Origin: Clostridium massiliamazoniense
Lineage (GTDB): Bacteria > Bacillota > Clostridia > Clostridiales > Clostridiaceae
Length of the DNA stretch: 64,000 nt
Direction: 5' to 3'
NCBI RefSeq assembly: GCF_001403635.1
Contig: NZ_LN879468.1
Location: 1,391,001-1,455,000, forward strand
This document shows positions 29,329 through 38,163 of the stretch, one piece after another. Position numbers and translations under genes: made by a program. The notes under the pieces are model-generated. The model did no database searches and was not told where the DNA came from. It was given only the letters and a program-made list of their open reading frames with translations. Positions within the stretch are counted from its first letter, which is position 1. Every line of letters begins with the position of its first letter.

Positions 29329-29940
29329 TTATTTTAATAGCTCTAATAATTTGAATCTTAACTCAATCTTACTATTTTCTTTATCTATAACAGCATTTGC
29401 CTCTTCCTCTGACAATACCTTTTTTATTTCTTCCTCACTTTTTTCATAACTTATTTGTCCCTTTGTCATATCAACAAAACATAATGGTGGAAACATAACA
29501 CACCACCAGTTCTCTCCCTTTGCTTCACCTATTAGTATTCTAAATGCTTCATATTCCCCTTGTGGAAGAGTTATATTACCATAAGTTTTCTCTGGAAAAT
29601 TAGTTCTTCCTAAAGTAGTTTTAACACTATAGCTATATCCCTCATTCTTTATAACTTCACTAGCAACATTAACCATATTATTCTCTTCCTTTTTTAATAT
29701 AGATCTAGACTCATCTATAGATTTAGACTTTTCAAGTTTTGGAGTAATGTATTCCAACACCTTGTCCCTCACTTTTAATTTTAAAGTTTGATCTTCTTCT
29801 GAATTACTATTTGCTAAAACATGAAACCTTATTAATTTTTCATCTATACCATCTAAGCTTTTAGTAGCTTGTACTCCTTTTGTATTAAACATTAAAACAA
29901 TAATTCCTATAATACTAATTAAACCAATATATTTTTTCAT
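29329..29940 (-). CDS. spoIIR: Stage II sporulation protein R
   Basis: A 203-residue secreted signal protein made in the forespore; in endospore formers it triggers SpoIIGA to process pro-sigma-E in the mother cell. Residues about 4-25 form a signal peptide. Conserved parts are LIRFHVLANSNSEEDQ (near 36-51), LKVRDKVL and the closing YGNITLPQGEYEAFRI with GENWWCVMFPPLCFVD, including its Cys residues. AGGGGGGATG lies upstream of the ATG. No close terminator was seen, so read-through into DUF1934 is possible. Confidence 0.95.
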   Translation of the reverse strand: MKKYIGLISIIGIIVLMFNTKGVQATKSLDGIDEKLIRFHVLANSNSEEDQTLKLKVRDKVLEYITPKLEKSKSIDESRSILKKEENNMVNVASEVIKNEGYSYSVKTTLGRTNFPEKTYGNITLPQGEYEAFRILIGEAKGENWWCVMFPPLCFVDMTKGQISYEKSEEEIKKVLSEEEANAVIDKENSKIELRFKLLELLK

Positions 29941-30040
29941 ATTAACATCCCCCCTGATAACTTAATTATCACCAAGGATATTTTTTTTATACATAATTTT
30001 AAAAAATATTTTTACTATATATTTCAATTTAAATATAAAA

Positions 30041-30064
30041 AGAGGTTGTATTAAACCAACCTCT
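30041..30064 (-). terminator. Terminator of ispE
   Basis: AGAGGTTG and CAACCTCT form an 8-bp stem with an eight-base loop, followed on the minus strand by TTTTTAT. Confidence 0.8.
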
Positions 30065-30094
30065 AAATTTAAAACTATCTTTAATAAACTTTAA

Positions 30095-30169
30095 TTAAAA
30101 TTCAAATAAATATATTTATTCATCTGTCAATCTGGCTCTATAAGTACAAAGTACTGTGATTATTGAACC
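30095..30169 (-). repeat. Dispersed intergenic element, copy 5 (partial)
   Basis: CTATAAGTACAAAGTACTG, then TGATTATTGAACCT, is a diverged form of the second module seen at 40530-40560 and 44896-44928. A trace of the first module (AAAATTCAAATAAA) precedes it. The match runs up to the ispE stop codon. Confidence 0.45.
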
Positions 30170-31020
30170 TAAATTGTTCTTGTTATAAATATATCTGAAT
30201 AATCATATTTTTCCTTTAATTTTTCATAGGCTCTTTGTGCTATAAGCATATCTTCAAAAAAGCCAAATATAGTTGGTCCACTACCGCTCATCATAGAACC
30301 TAATGCCCCTTCACTTACTAAGTCATCTTTAATTCTTCTAAGTATACTATGTTTTCTAAGAGTTACATTTTCTAAAACATTTTTCATATTCTTTGAAATA
30401 TAGTTTACATCCTCTCTTTGCATAGCTTTTATTAAACCCTCTATATCAACATGCTTGTGAATTTTACTTATATCTAAATCTCTGTATACTTCCTTAGTTG
30501 AAACTCCAAAGTTAGGTTTTACTATTATCACTACTTTATTTTTAAATCTTTTTAAGGGAGTCAATTTTTCTCCTATTCCCTCACATAAAACAGTTCCTCC
30601 ATTTATACAATAAGGCACATCTGCTCCTATTTTTAATGCTAATTCCTCTAACTCCTTATTTTTTGCTTTAACATTAAAAAGTTTATTCATTAAATATAAA
30701 ACTGTTGCAGCATCAGTACTTCCACCTGCCATTCCTGCTGCTACTGGTATATTTTTAGTTATGTGTATATCAATTCCTTCATTTATGTTATACTTCTCCC
30801 TAAATATTTGTGCTGCTCTATAAGCTAAATTTCTTTCATCTGTAGGAATATAATGCTTATTACTTGTTAATCTTATATTTTTTATACTATTTTTATTAAC
30901 CTCAACTAAGTCATATAAATCAACAGTTTGCATTATCATTCTTAATAAATGATATCCATCTTCTCTTTTTCCTACAGCATCTAAAGCAATGTTTATTTTA
31001 GCATATGCTTTTCTTTTCAT
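30169..31020 (-). CDS. ispE: 4-diphosphocytidyl-2-C-methyl-D-erythritol kinase
   Basis: A 283-residue GHMP kinase that phosphorylates CDP-methylerythritol in the MEP pathway of isoprenoid synthesis. Seen are KAYAKINIALDAVGKREDGYH at the N-terminus, the ATP loop PVAAGMAGGSTDAATVLYLMN near residues 92-112 and the C-terminal MMSGSGPTIFGFF. The ATG at 31020 follows AAAGGTGG; an in-frame GTG four codons earlier is part of that site. It is a single-gene unit with its own terminator. Confidence 0.96.
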   Translation of the reverse strand: MKRKAYAKINIALDAVGKREDGYHLLRMIMQTVDLYDLVEVNKNSIKNIRLTSNKHYIPTDERNLAYRAAQIFREKYNINEGIDIHITKNIPVAAGMAGGSTDAATVLYLMNKLFNVKAKNKELEELALKIGADVPYCINGGTVLCEGIGEKLTPLKRFKNKVVIIVKPNFGVSTKEVYRDLDISKIHKHVDIEGLIKAMQREDVNYISKNMKNVLENVTLRKHSILRRIKDDLVSEGALGSMMSGSGPTIFGFFEDMLIAQRAYEKLKEKYDYSDIFITRTI

Positions 31021-31096
31021 AATTAAGTCCACCTTTAAATCCTAGATTCATATTATATCTATAATTATAATATTTTGCTTTATAAACTTAAAGAAA

Positions 31097-31139
31097 AATA
31101 ACTTATGAAATCATAATTATTTGATTTCATAAGTTATTT
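31097..31139 (-). terminator. Terminator of cphA
   Basis: AATAACTTATGAAATCA and TGATTTCATAAGTTATT form a 16-17 bp stem, followed on the minus strand by TTTCTTT. Confidence 0.88.
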
Positions 31140-31143
31140 ATTT

Positions 31144-33741
31144 CTAAGCTTCTTTTTCCTTTGTGTTTTTCAATAAATCAATATTAGCTCTCACCTTATC
31201 AAAATCTTCAAAAAATAATATAATAGTATCACCCTTTTTAGCTTCAGTGAAAGCATTAATAAGTGCATCCTTTTCATTAAGTATTATTTTGTAATTCTCG
31301 TTACTTGCTCTCTTTACCCCTTTAGCTAATAACTCAGCTACTTCACCTTCACTTCTACCTCTTTTATCCTCATCCTCTTTTATAAATATTTTATTGAAAT
31401 ATTCTCCTGATAATTTACCTACTTCTTCAATATCTTTATTGTTTCTATCACCTGGAACGCCTATTATTCCTATTACCTTTTCTTTTTTCATAGCTTTCAA
31501 TGAATCAATTATCATTTTATATCCATCAATATTATGACCATAATCTAGTATAATTTCAATACCATCTACATTATAAATATTAAATCTTCCACAGTTGAAA
31601 TTTTCATCTGACTTAAATTGTAAAAAACCCTTTGCTATCATAACATAATCTATTCCTAACCCTACTAGAGCTGCACAAGCTGCTAGAGAATTATAGATAT
31701 TATGCTTTAATGCTCCCTCTAAAGTTAATGGCATCATTTTTAAATCACATATTTTATAATTTTTATTATTATTATTTACCACTATAAAATCATCATCTCT
31801 ATAAACAACAGGCTTTCCTTTTTTCATATTTTCTAATATATACTTATTATCCTTATTTCCTGAAAATAATATTATATTTCCTTTACTCCTTTTCATAAGC
31901 ATTTCACAATAATCATCATCTGCATTTATAACTGAATAACCTGTTGGCTTAACAGCCTCAATAACAAGTGCCTTTGCAAAAGCTAATTGATCTAAAGTTT
32001 CAATTCCATCTATTCCTAAGTGATCTTCTTTTATATTAGTTACTACTCCTACATCTGCTAAATCGTAAGCTAAACCTTTTCTAACTAACCCACCTCTAGC
32101 TGTTTCTAATACTGCTACATCAACATCTCTATTTAATAATACAGTTTTAGCACTTTCTCCTCCTGTATCATCACCTTTATGAATTAATTCATTATCTATA
32201 TAAATTCCATCTGTACTTGTCATTCCAACTTTATATCCCATTAAAGATAATACATAAGAAATTAATCTCGTTGTTGTAGTCTTCCCATTAGTACCTGTTA
32301 TTGATATAAGAGGTATATTTCTTATATTTCCGTCATACATAGTGTTTATAATATCTCTTGCAACATTTCTACTTTTGCCCTTTGTAGGATATTCATGCAT
32401 CCTTATCCCCGGTGCAGCATTTACTTCTATTACTATTCCATTATCATGTAGACTCCCTGATATATCTTTAGTTGATATGTCTATTCCACAAATATCTAAG
32501 CCAATTATTTTAGCTACTCTTTCCAAAAGCTTTTTATTTTCTTCACTTATTAAATCTGTACAATCTTCTGCAAAACCACCTGTTGATATATTAGCATTTT
32601 CTCTAAGATAAATTTTTTCCCCCTCTTCTACTACGCTATTAATATTTTTTCCAACCTTGCTTAAAATCTCTGAAAGATCTTTATCTAGTTTTATTTTAGT
32701 TAAAGGTTTTTCATGATCTTCTCCTCTTAGTGGATTACTGTTTAATTCTTCAATTAATTCTTTTATTGAAGCCTTTCCATCCCCTATTACATAAGGAGGA
32801 GTTCTTTTAGATACTGCTCTCACTTCATAATTTACAACACATACTCTATAATCATTACCTTCAACATATTCTTCTACTATTATTTTGTCACAGCTTTTTC
32901 TTAAATCATTATAAGCTTCCAATAACGACCTTTCATTTTTTATATTTAAGTGAACTCCATTCCCTTTATTACCAAACTGTGGCTTTATAACTACTGGATA
33001 TCCTATGTTTTCAGCAGTCTTTAAAAGTTGTATAGTATCATGAATCACAGCTCCTTTAGCTACAGGTATAGCATTTTGTGATAATACAGTTTTAGTTAAG
33101 TTTTTATCACAACATATATCTACTGCTAAACATCTAGTTCTATCACCTATTGTAGCTCCAAACATACGTCCTTGTTTACCATAACCAATTTGATATATAC
33201 CATCCCCTATTGATAAAACTGGCATATTAGCTTTAATAGCTTCATCATATATTGATTTTGTTGAGGTTCCCATCATTTCTTCATTTCTAATTGATTTTAG
33301 TATTTCTATTCTATCTTTAAGAGATATTTTTTTCCCTTTTATAAGTCCATTAATTATTTCAACAGCCAAACTAACAATGGCTAATCCTAAATTTTTATAT
33401 TGGTATTGAAATATTATATAATATAAATCTCCTTCTATTTCTCTAGCTTTACCATAGGCTATATCTACACCTAATCTATTGTGAATAGCTATAACCATAT
33501 GTTCGCAAATATGAGATAAGTAAGTTCCCTCTTTAAGTCTTATAGCAAATCCATGTTCCACATCTATTCCACATCTATGTTCATAAAGTTCTGGAATCAT
33601 TTCTAATAGATTTTTATTGAAATCCTTTATATCTTTACTTGGAATTTCTGAATATCCTTCTAAATCAACATCTATTCTCATAACCTTTTTATGTGAATAA
33701 ATATTTTTACCTTCAAAAACTTGTTTTTTTATTATTTTCAT
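31144..33741 (-). CDS. cphA: Cyanophycin synthetase
   Basis: An 865-residue CphA that polymerises Asp and Arg into cyanophycin, a nitrogen store. An N-terminal domain is followed by an ATP-grasp domain (about residues 215-465, with IKPQFGNKGNGV and IEVNAAPGIRMHEYP) and a Mur-ligase-like domain with P-loop ITGTNGKTTTT near 481-491 and the DYGHNIDGY motif. The ATG at 33741 is chosen; the longer in-frame TTG at 33762 is part of the ribosome site GAGGAGG. The gene begins just after the cphB stop, so the pair is an operon. Confidence 0.95.
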   Translation of the reverse strand: MKIIKKQVFEGKNIYSHKKVMRIDVDLEGYSEIPSKDIKDFNKNLLEMIPELYEHRCGIDVEHGFAIRLKEGTYLSHICEHMVIAIHNRLGVDIAYGKAREIEGDLYYIIFQYQYKNLGLAIVSLAVEIINGLIKGKKISLKDRIEILKSIRNEEMMGTSTKSIYDEAIKANMPVLSIGDGIYQIGYGKQGRMFGATIGDRTRCLAVDICCDKNLTKTVLSQNAIPVAKGAVIHDTIQLLKTAENIGYPVVIKPQFGNKGNGVHLNIKNERSLLEAYNDLRKSCDKIIVEEYVEGNDYRVCVVNYEVRAVSKRTPPYVIGDGKASIKELIEELNSNPLRGEDHEKPLTKIKLDKDLSEILSKVGKNINSVVEEGEKIYLRENANISTGGFAEDCTDLISEENKKLLERVAKIIGLDICGIDISTKDISGSLHDNGIVIEVNAAPGIRMHEYPTKGKSRNVARDIINTMYDGNIRNIPLISITGTNGKTTTTRLISYVLSLMGYKVGMTSTDGIYIDNELIHKGDDTGGESAKTVLLNRDVDVAVLETARGGLVRKGLAYDLADVGVVTNIKEDHLGIDGIETLDQLAFAKALVIEAVKPTGYSVINADDDYCEMLMKRSKGNIILFSGNKDNKYILENMKKGKPVVYRDDDFIVVNNNNKNYKICDLKMMPLTLEGALKHNIYNSLAACAALVGLGIDYVMIAKGFLQFKSDENFNCGRFNIYNVDGIEIILDYGHNIDGYKMIIDSLKAMKKEKVIGIIGVPGDRNNKDIEEVGKLSGEYFNKIFIKEDEDKRGRSEGEVAELLAKGVKRASNENYKIILNEKDALINAFTEAKKGDTIILFFEDFDKVRANIDLLKNTKEKEA

Positions 33742-33742
33742 T

Positions 33743-34555
33743 TTAAAAAATTTCCTCCTCAAAAGGCTTCCTTTTATCTAGGTTGTATATTTTTCCTGGA
33801 GTTAGTATATGTAAAAGAACATTAAACATACTAAAGTGCTCCTTAGGACTATTTTGGGACACATTACTACAATTCATATTTTTTCCATCTATTATATAAA
33901 CTGAACTTGAACCTATAACTTTTATATTATTATTTTTATCTATTATTATTGCTGTATCTTCATCAATTCCGATACCTAAACTTTGAGGGTTTTGAGCTAT
34001 TGCCACTAAAAGTCTACCAATTCTCCCTCTTTGAGAAAAATGTTGATCTATAATCAATCCCTTTATTAGACCCAGTCCTTTTTCCATTTCAACGGTACAC
34101 TTTCTTGGACCTTCTTCACTATTACCAGTAACTATCATTGTATCACTCATTACTGATGCCCCTGCAGATGTTCCAACAAATATAGTTCCCTTTGAAAAAG
34201 CTTTTATTAAGCTTTCATATATTGGAGTTCCCCCTAATAAACTAGTTATTCTTAACTGATCTCCTCCAGTAAAAAAAATAACTTTAGCTGATTTAATAAG
34301 ATTAATCTTATTTTCACTCCAACATTCTTCCCTATTAACTATACTAAGTTCCTTTATATTTTTAACTTTTAGTTCATTAAATACCTCTTTATATTTAGTA
34401 ATTAATTTTTGTGGTTCTTCACTTGCTACTGTTGCAATGAGAAGTTCTTCATCATCGCCAATTTTTTCTGCTATATACTTTAAAATTACTTTGCTGTTTT
34501 CTTTATCTTCTGCACCACCTATAATGATTAATTTTTCTTCTCCACTATTCACCAT
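33743..34555 (-). CDS. cphB: Cyanophycinase
   Basis: A 270-residue peptidase of family S51 that cuts cyanophycin into beta-Asp-Arg dipeptides. The nucleophile Ser130 lies in VGTSAGASVMSD, IFFTGGDQLRI is near residues 93-103, and DQHFSQRGRIGRLL near 170-183 carries the conserved His and substrate-binding residues. GAGGTGA precedes the ATG. Sharing one transcript with cphA lets the cell make and mobilise the polymer. Its place among sporulation genes suggests storage for sporulation or spores, which is inference. Confidence 0.94.
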   Translation of the reverse strand: MVNSGEEKLIIIGGAEDKENSKVILKYIAEKIGDDEELLIATVASEEPQKLITKYKEVFNELKVKNIKELSIVNREECWSENKINLIKSAKVIFFTGGDQLRITSLLGGTPIYESLIKAFSKGTIFVGTSAGASVMSDTMIVTGNSEEGPRKCTVEMEKGLGLIKGLIIDQHFSQRGRIGRLLVAIAQNPQSLGIGIDEDTAIIIDKNNNIKVIGSSSVYIIDGKNMNCSNVSQNSPKEHFSMFNVLLHILTPGKIYNLDKRKPFEEEIF

Positions 34556-34660
34556 TAAATCACCTCATTAAATCTGCATTTTTTATTTTATCCATTTTTT
34601 TAGAAAGTATTCACAAGGTTATTTAAGAGTTCCAATATTAATAATTAAATTAATAAAAAA

Positions 34661-34704
34661 AGAGCATCCTAAAGTAGAATTTTATTCTACTTTAGAAATA
34701 CTCT
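34661..34704 (-). terminator. Terminator of sipL
   Basis: CTAAAGTAGAA and TTCTACTTTAG form the central stem, with AGAG/CTCT at the base. The minus strand continues into TTTTTTTATT. Confidence 0.8.
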
Positions 34705-34772
34705 CTTTATTTTTTGTTATATTTTAAGGAAATATCCTTTAATCTCTCTATTGAAATAAATTTTCTTCTATT

Positions 34773-36335
34773 CTATATAATAGCTCTTCCTGGAATTATT
34801 AATTTTTCCCCTTCTTTTATTTCATCACTTACTTCTAAACTATTAACTTTACATATATCAGCTATACTTGTTCTGTATTTTTTAGCTAAATTCCACATTG
34901 TATCACCAGGTTGTACTATATAAATTATTATAGAAGCTTTTTTATCTATTTTTTCTTCTTCATTTTCTGAAATATCTTTTACATATTCCTTTTCTTCAGT
35001 AAAAGATACCTTTGCATTTAAATCAAGTACTGCTTTAACTGCAATTGTATTTGCTTCTATATTTCCTTGAATATTTTCTAAGTTTGCTTTTATATCACAA
35101 ATCATTGTTTCATCTGCTCTTGGTATCTCAATCATGGAATTAAATGCAATTTCACCTTCCACTTTACCTAAACAAAGTCTTTCATTATTACTTTTGTATA
35201 TTACATCAGCCTTTAATATACCATCAATTATTACATTACCATTAACTATTTTACTTTCAAGAGAAATTACTTCACCTCTTATATTCATTATATAAACAGG
35301 TTCTGCATCATCATTATCTAAATAAATATTATCCTTTACAATAAATTCACTATGCCCTTCTCCTAAAGGAGTATTTACCTTTAATTTTTCTTTTGTTATC
35401 TCGATATTCTTTCTTGGAGAATATGCGTCATCTATAACTTCCATTTCTTCCATCTTAGTAACTAATACTGAATTTTCAACGCATACATCAACATCTATTA
35501 TTCTATTTTCTCCTAAGTCATCTTGATTAAGTCTAACATCAAAGGACTTTAAGAAATTTTTATAATTGGCTTTCATATCACTATTTACACCAACTACTTC
35601 ATCTTCCCCTGATATAAAAATATCATCTTCTAGTGTTACGAGTTCCTTTGTTTCCTCACATCTATAAATTACATTTATTTTAGCTAAACATGAATATTGA
35701 ATTTTATCTTCTAATATTTTCACATCACCTTTATGAATCATACAATCATATTTAAGTATTTTATCTACCTGTGGTTTATCTGAAGGTGCTTTCATAGATG
35801 CTTTTCCTGTCATCTCACCACTTTTACTACAAATCATTTTTTCAAACTTATCAGGTTTCTTTCTTATTTCTAATTCATCTGAACCTTGTACATCTTTTAC
35901 AAATTCAAAACTTTCTTGAGAATAAACTTTGCAAGTAGTACGGAAATATGCTTCTATACTTATTTTTCTTTCATTGATAATATTACTATTTATATGTTCT
36001 AACTCACAATTAGCATCACAAAGCATTCTATGTTCAGCACCTACCATGTCTACGAAATTTGAAAATTTCTCTTTGTAAACAATGTTATTAACTTCTTTTT
36101 CTTCCTCATTTGATAAATACATTATGCTATATTCTACTTCAGCCTCTACATAAACTCTATCTGCTTGCATCTCCTTATTAACTATAGTTTTTCTAACATC
36201 CACAGCTAATATTTTTTCTACATCTGGATGAGTATCTGGTATCAAATATTCATCTCTAAGTACATTGTCTACTGTATTTTCTCCAAATTCTTTTTGGAGA
36301 TCTATATTTTCTTTTACAATATCTATATTTACCAT
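34773..36335 (-). CDS. sipL: SpoIVA-interacting protein SipL (DUF3794 and LysM)
   Basis: A 520-residue spore coat morphogenetic protein. Repeated DUF3794 domains occupy most of the chain (similar segments near residues 35-160, 190-300 and 330-450), followed by an acidic linker and a C-terminal LysM domain (about 470-518, starting IYIVQPGDTMWNLAKKY). In Clostridioides difficile the SipL LysM domain binds SpoIVA and anchors the coat to the forespore. TATAGGAGG precedes the ATG. It is a single gene with its own terminator, next to veg and yabG. Confidence 0.9.
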   Translation of the reverse strand: MVNIDIVKENIDLQKEFGENTVDNVLRDEYLIPDTHPDVEKILAVDVRKTIVNKEMQADRVYVEAEVEYSIMYLSNEEEKEVNNIVYKEKFSNFVDMVGAEHRMLCDANCELEHINSNIINERKISIEAYFRTTCKVYSQESFEFVKDVQGSDELEIRKKPDKFEKMICSKSGEMTGKASMKAPSDKPQVDKILKYDCMIHKGDVKILEDKIQYSCLAKINVIYRCEETKELVTLEDDIFISGEDEVVGVNSDMKANYKNFLKSFDVRLNQDDLGENRIIDVDVCVENSVLVTKMEEMEVIDDAYSPRKNIEITKEKLKVNTPLGEGHSEFIVKDNIYLDNDDAEPVYIMNIRGEVISLESKIVNGNVIIDGILKADVIYKSNNERLCLGKVEGEIAFNSMIEIPRADETMICDIKANLENIQGNIEANTIAVKAVLDLNAKVSFTEEKEYVKDISENEEEKIDKKASIIIYIVQPGDTMWNLAKKYRTSIADICKVNSLEVSDEIKEGEKLIIPGRAII

Positions 36336-36512
36336 TTTATACCTCCTATAATATACCTATTATAATATATATAATTATTGGTAAATTAATTACTATTTTT
36401 TAAAACTTTTTTATAAAACTTATATGATTTTATTTGAACGTTAATTATTACACTCTATTTTGAACTTTTATTTTCTTTTTCGACATTTTTTTATCTTTTT
36501 CGATATATATTG

Positions 36513-36542
36513 TTGACATATTCTTAAAAGCTATGTTATTAT
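36513..36542 (+). promoter_or_regulatory. Promoter of the candidate small RNA
   Basis: TTGACA (36513-36518) is a perfect -35 box, followed after 18 bases by TATTAT (36537-36542), one mismatch from consensus. No protein gene follows on this strand. Confidence 0.7.
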
Positions 36543-36548
36543 TAAGGT

Positions 36549-36636
36549 GGTTATTGACCATATAACCTCTCATAAATTCTCAATACCCTTTTATACCATA
36601 GTTGAAAGATGGAAACCCACCATCTTTCTTTTTTTT
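36549..36636 (+). ncRNA. Candidate small RNA between sipL and veg
   Basis: A promoter at 36513-36542 and a strong terminator at 36604-36636 bound an RNA of about 88 bases on the plus strand, opposite to both neighbours. The 5' end folds into a stem GGTTAT/ATAACC (36549-36554 and 36562-36567) with a seven-base loop. A pyrimidine-rich single-stranded stretch (about 36568-36600) lies between this hairpin and the terminator, a layout typical of base-pairing regulators. The only start codon near a purine run gives three codons, so I do not think it codes for protein. Confidence 0.65.
36604..36636 (+). terminator. Terminator of the candidate small RNA
   Basis: GAAAGATGG and CCATCTTTC form a perfect 9-bp stem with loop AAACCCA, followed by eight T residues. 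Confidence 0.92.
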
Positions 36637-36646
36637 ACAATAAAAC

Positions 36647-36677
36647 AAAAGCTTCTAAATTAATTTTAGAAGCTTTT
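36647..36677 (-). terminator. Terminator of veg
   Basis: AAAGCTTCTAAAT pairs with ATTTTAGAAGCTTT, and the minus strand continues TTTTGTTTTATT. It lies only ten bases from the small-RNA terminator pointing the other way. Confidence 0.88.
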
Positions 36678-36680
36678 ATT

Positions 36681-36917
36681 TTATCCAACGAAATCTAACT
36701 CTACTGTATTGGTTAAAACATCAGAATAACTATATGTTACAGTTCTATGTGTACTTTTTTCTAGTCTTATTACGAAAATGCTTTGATATACACTTTCTAA
36801 TATGCCTTCGTTAACAAGAATTTTCTTCCTGCCTCCATTGGCCTTAAGCATGACTTTTTCTCCTACATGCTCCTCCAGGTTTCTTTTTATGGATGATAGA
36901 GTTAACTTTTTCTCCAC
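36681..36917 (-). CDS. veg: Veg family protein
   Basis: A 78-residue Veg protein with the conserved core IKRNLEEHVGEKVMLKANGGRKKI, then EGILESVYQSIFVIRLE and RTVTYSYSDVLT. Veg is a small abundant Firmicute protein linked to biofilm control in Bacillus subtilis, with an unknown mechanism. The start chosen is GTG at 36917 because AAGGTG precedes it at normal spacing and the protein then begins MEKKLTLSSIK; the longer frame from 36971 has no ribosome site. It follows yabG as in Bacillus. Confidence 0.92.
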   Translation of the reverse strand: MEKKLTLSSIKRNLEEHVGEKVMLKANGGRKKILVNEGILESVYQSIFVIRLEKSTHRTVTYSYSDVLTNTVELDFVG

Positions 36918-37098
36918 TTGAAACACCTTCTTTCTTAATATTAGTATATACTGTAAAATTATTCCTGTCAATAGCTAGAGCACTTTTTGTTTCTTATTTT
37001 TAGTCATTTGTCAATACTTTTTCTAGCATTCTTTTTTATTATTTACAATTTATTTTTTTTTATTCTCTATGAAATTCTAACAATTTATCAATTTCATT

Positions 37099-37968
37099 TT
37101 AAACATAAGGTGACTTTGGATAACCTTCTCTATACTTTCCTCTAGTCTGTAATCCCCCAATTCCCTTTATTCCTGTTATAGTATTTTCTATTACTTCTGT
37201 TATAGAAACAACTGTATCTATTTTAGTATAAGCTATTTTTTCACATATAAATACGGGATCTAAACAATGTATCAAAACCCTATTAGGAGAACTTGCAAAG
37301 TTTGCTCCTGCATCTAATATATTTTCATAACAAGACTGACATGCTCCAGCAAATATAACTAATTCATCATAACTTGAATTATAATCTCTAAGGAGTCTTA
37401 CAGATTCTATAAAATATTTTGAATTTCTATAATTGTTAACATCTAAATAATCCTTAACATTTCTTGATATCCCATCATGTCCTGTTAAAACTACAATATC
37501 TGGCTTAACTTCCTTAACTATTTCGAGAACCTTTTTAGGTTGTTCTTTCTCTGGAATAGCATAGCCAACAGCTGATAATTGAAGTTCTTTATAAACTTTT
37601 AAGCAATTATCTAAATAGGTAGCATCACCATCTATATGAAGTATTTTTCCTGGTCTTCCAAAGACCAATTCTTTATCCTTTACTATTTTAGGCGATTTAG
37701 TTTGAGTAGCTCTTTTATTATTTCCTCCTCTATCTCCTATAGCTTTCTTTATTGCTTCATGTATTCTAGCATTTAAAAGTTTATCTGTTCCACCTTCAAA
37801 CTCATCTTTAACTTCTTCTAAATCACTTTTTAGAGAATCTGCAATTATCCTAATACTTATTCCTTTTAACACATAATAAACTTCATCTCCAACCTCTTTT
37901 ATGTCTATTATTTTAAATTTAATATCTTTTCCATAAGATTTTCTAACTACATAATCACCTATTTTCAT
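37099..37968 (-). CDS. yabG: Sporulation-specific protease YabG
   Basis: A 289-residue cysteine-type protease that trims coat proteins during spore maturation in Bacillus and acts on pre-pro-proteins and CspB in Clostridioides difficile. Typical features are the start GDYVVRKSYGKDIKFKI, the FGRPGKILHIDGDATYL segment, VLTGHDGISRN near residues 156-166 (conserved His) and VIFAGACQSCYE near 203-214 with the candidate nucleophile Cys. AAGGGAG precedes the ATG. It is probably a late mother-cell gene. Confidence 0.95.
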   Translation of the reverse strand: MKIGDYVVRKSYGKDIKFKIIDIKEVGDEVYYVLKGISIRIIADSLKSDLEEVKDEFEGGTDKLLNARIHEAIKKAIGDRGGNNKRATQTKSPKIVKDKELVFGRPGKILHIDGDATYLDNCLKVYKELQLSAVGYAIPEKEQPKKVLEIVKEVKPDIVVLTGHDGISRNVKDYLDVNNYRNSKYFIESVRLLRDYNSSYDELVIFAGACQSCYENILDAGANFASSPNRVLIHCLDPVFICEKIAYTKIDTVVSITEVIENTITGIKGIGGLQTRGKYREGYPKSPYV

Positions 37969-38103
37969 AAAATTAACTCCCTTATTTAGGTATCTTTATA
38001 TATTATGAAATTTGAAATGCATTTGTTAAAAATTATTACAAAAGTATATAAGATTCAAATATATTTTTGTAACTCTGATTTATTAGAAAATCAAATATAA
38101 TTC

Positions 38104-38156
38104 AAGGGCTACATCAAAGTCCATTTCTATAAAATAAACTTTTCTATGTAGCCCTT
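38104..38156 (-). terminator. Terminator of the first cotS-like gene
   Basis: AAGGGCTACAT and ATGTAGCCCTT form an 11-bp stem around a long AT-rich loop. Confidence 0.75.
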
Positions 38157-38163
38157 ACTTTAA

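Noticed and set aside
36549-36636. Short coding sequence inside the candidate small RNA
   Set aside because: The only start near AAGGTGG (TTG) gives three codons before a stop.
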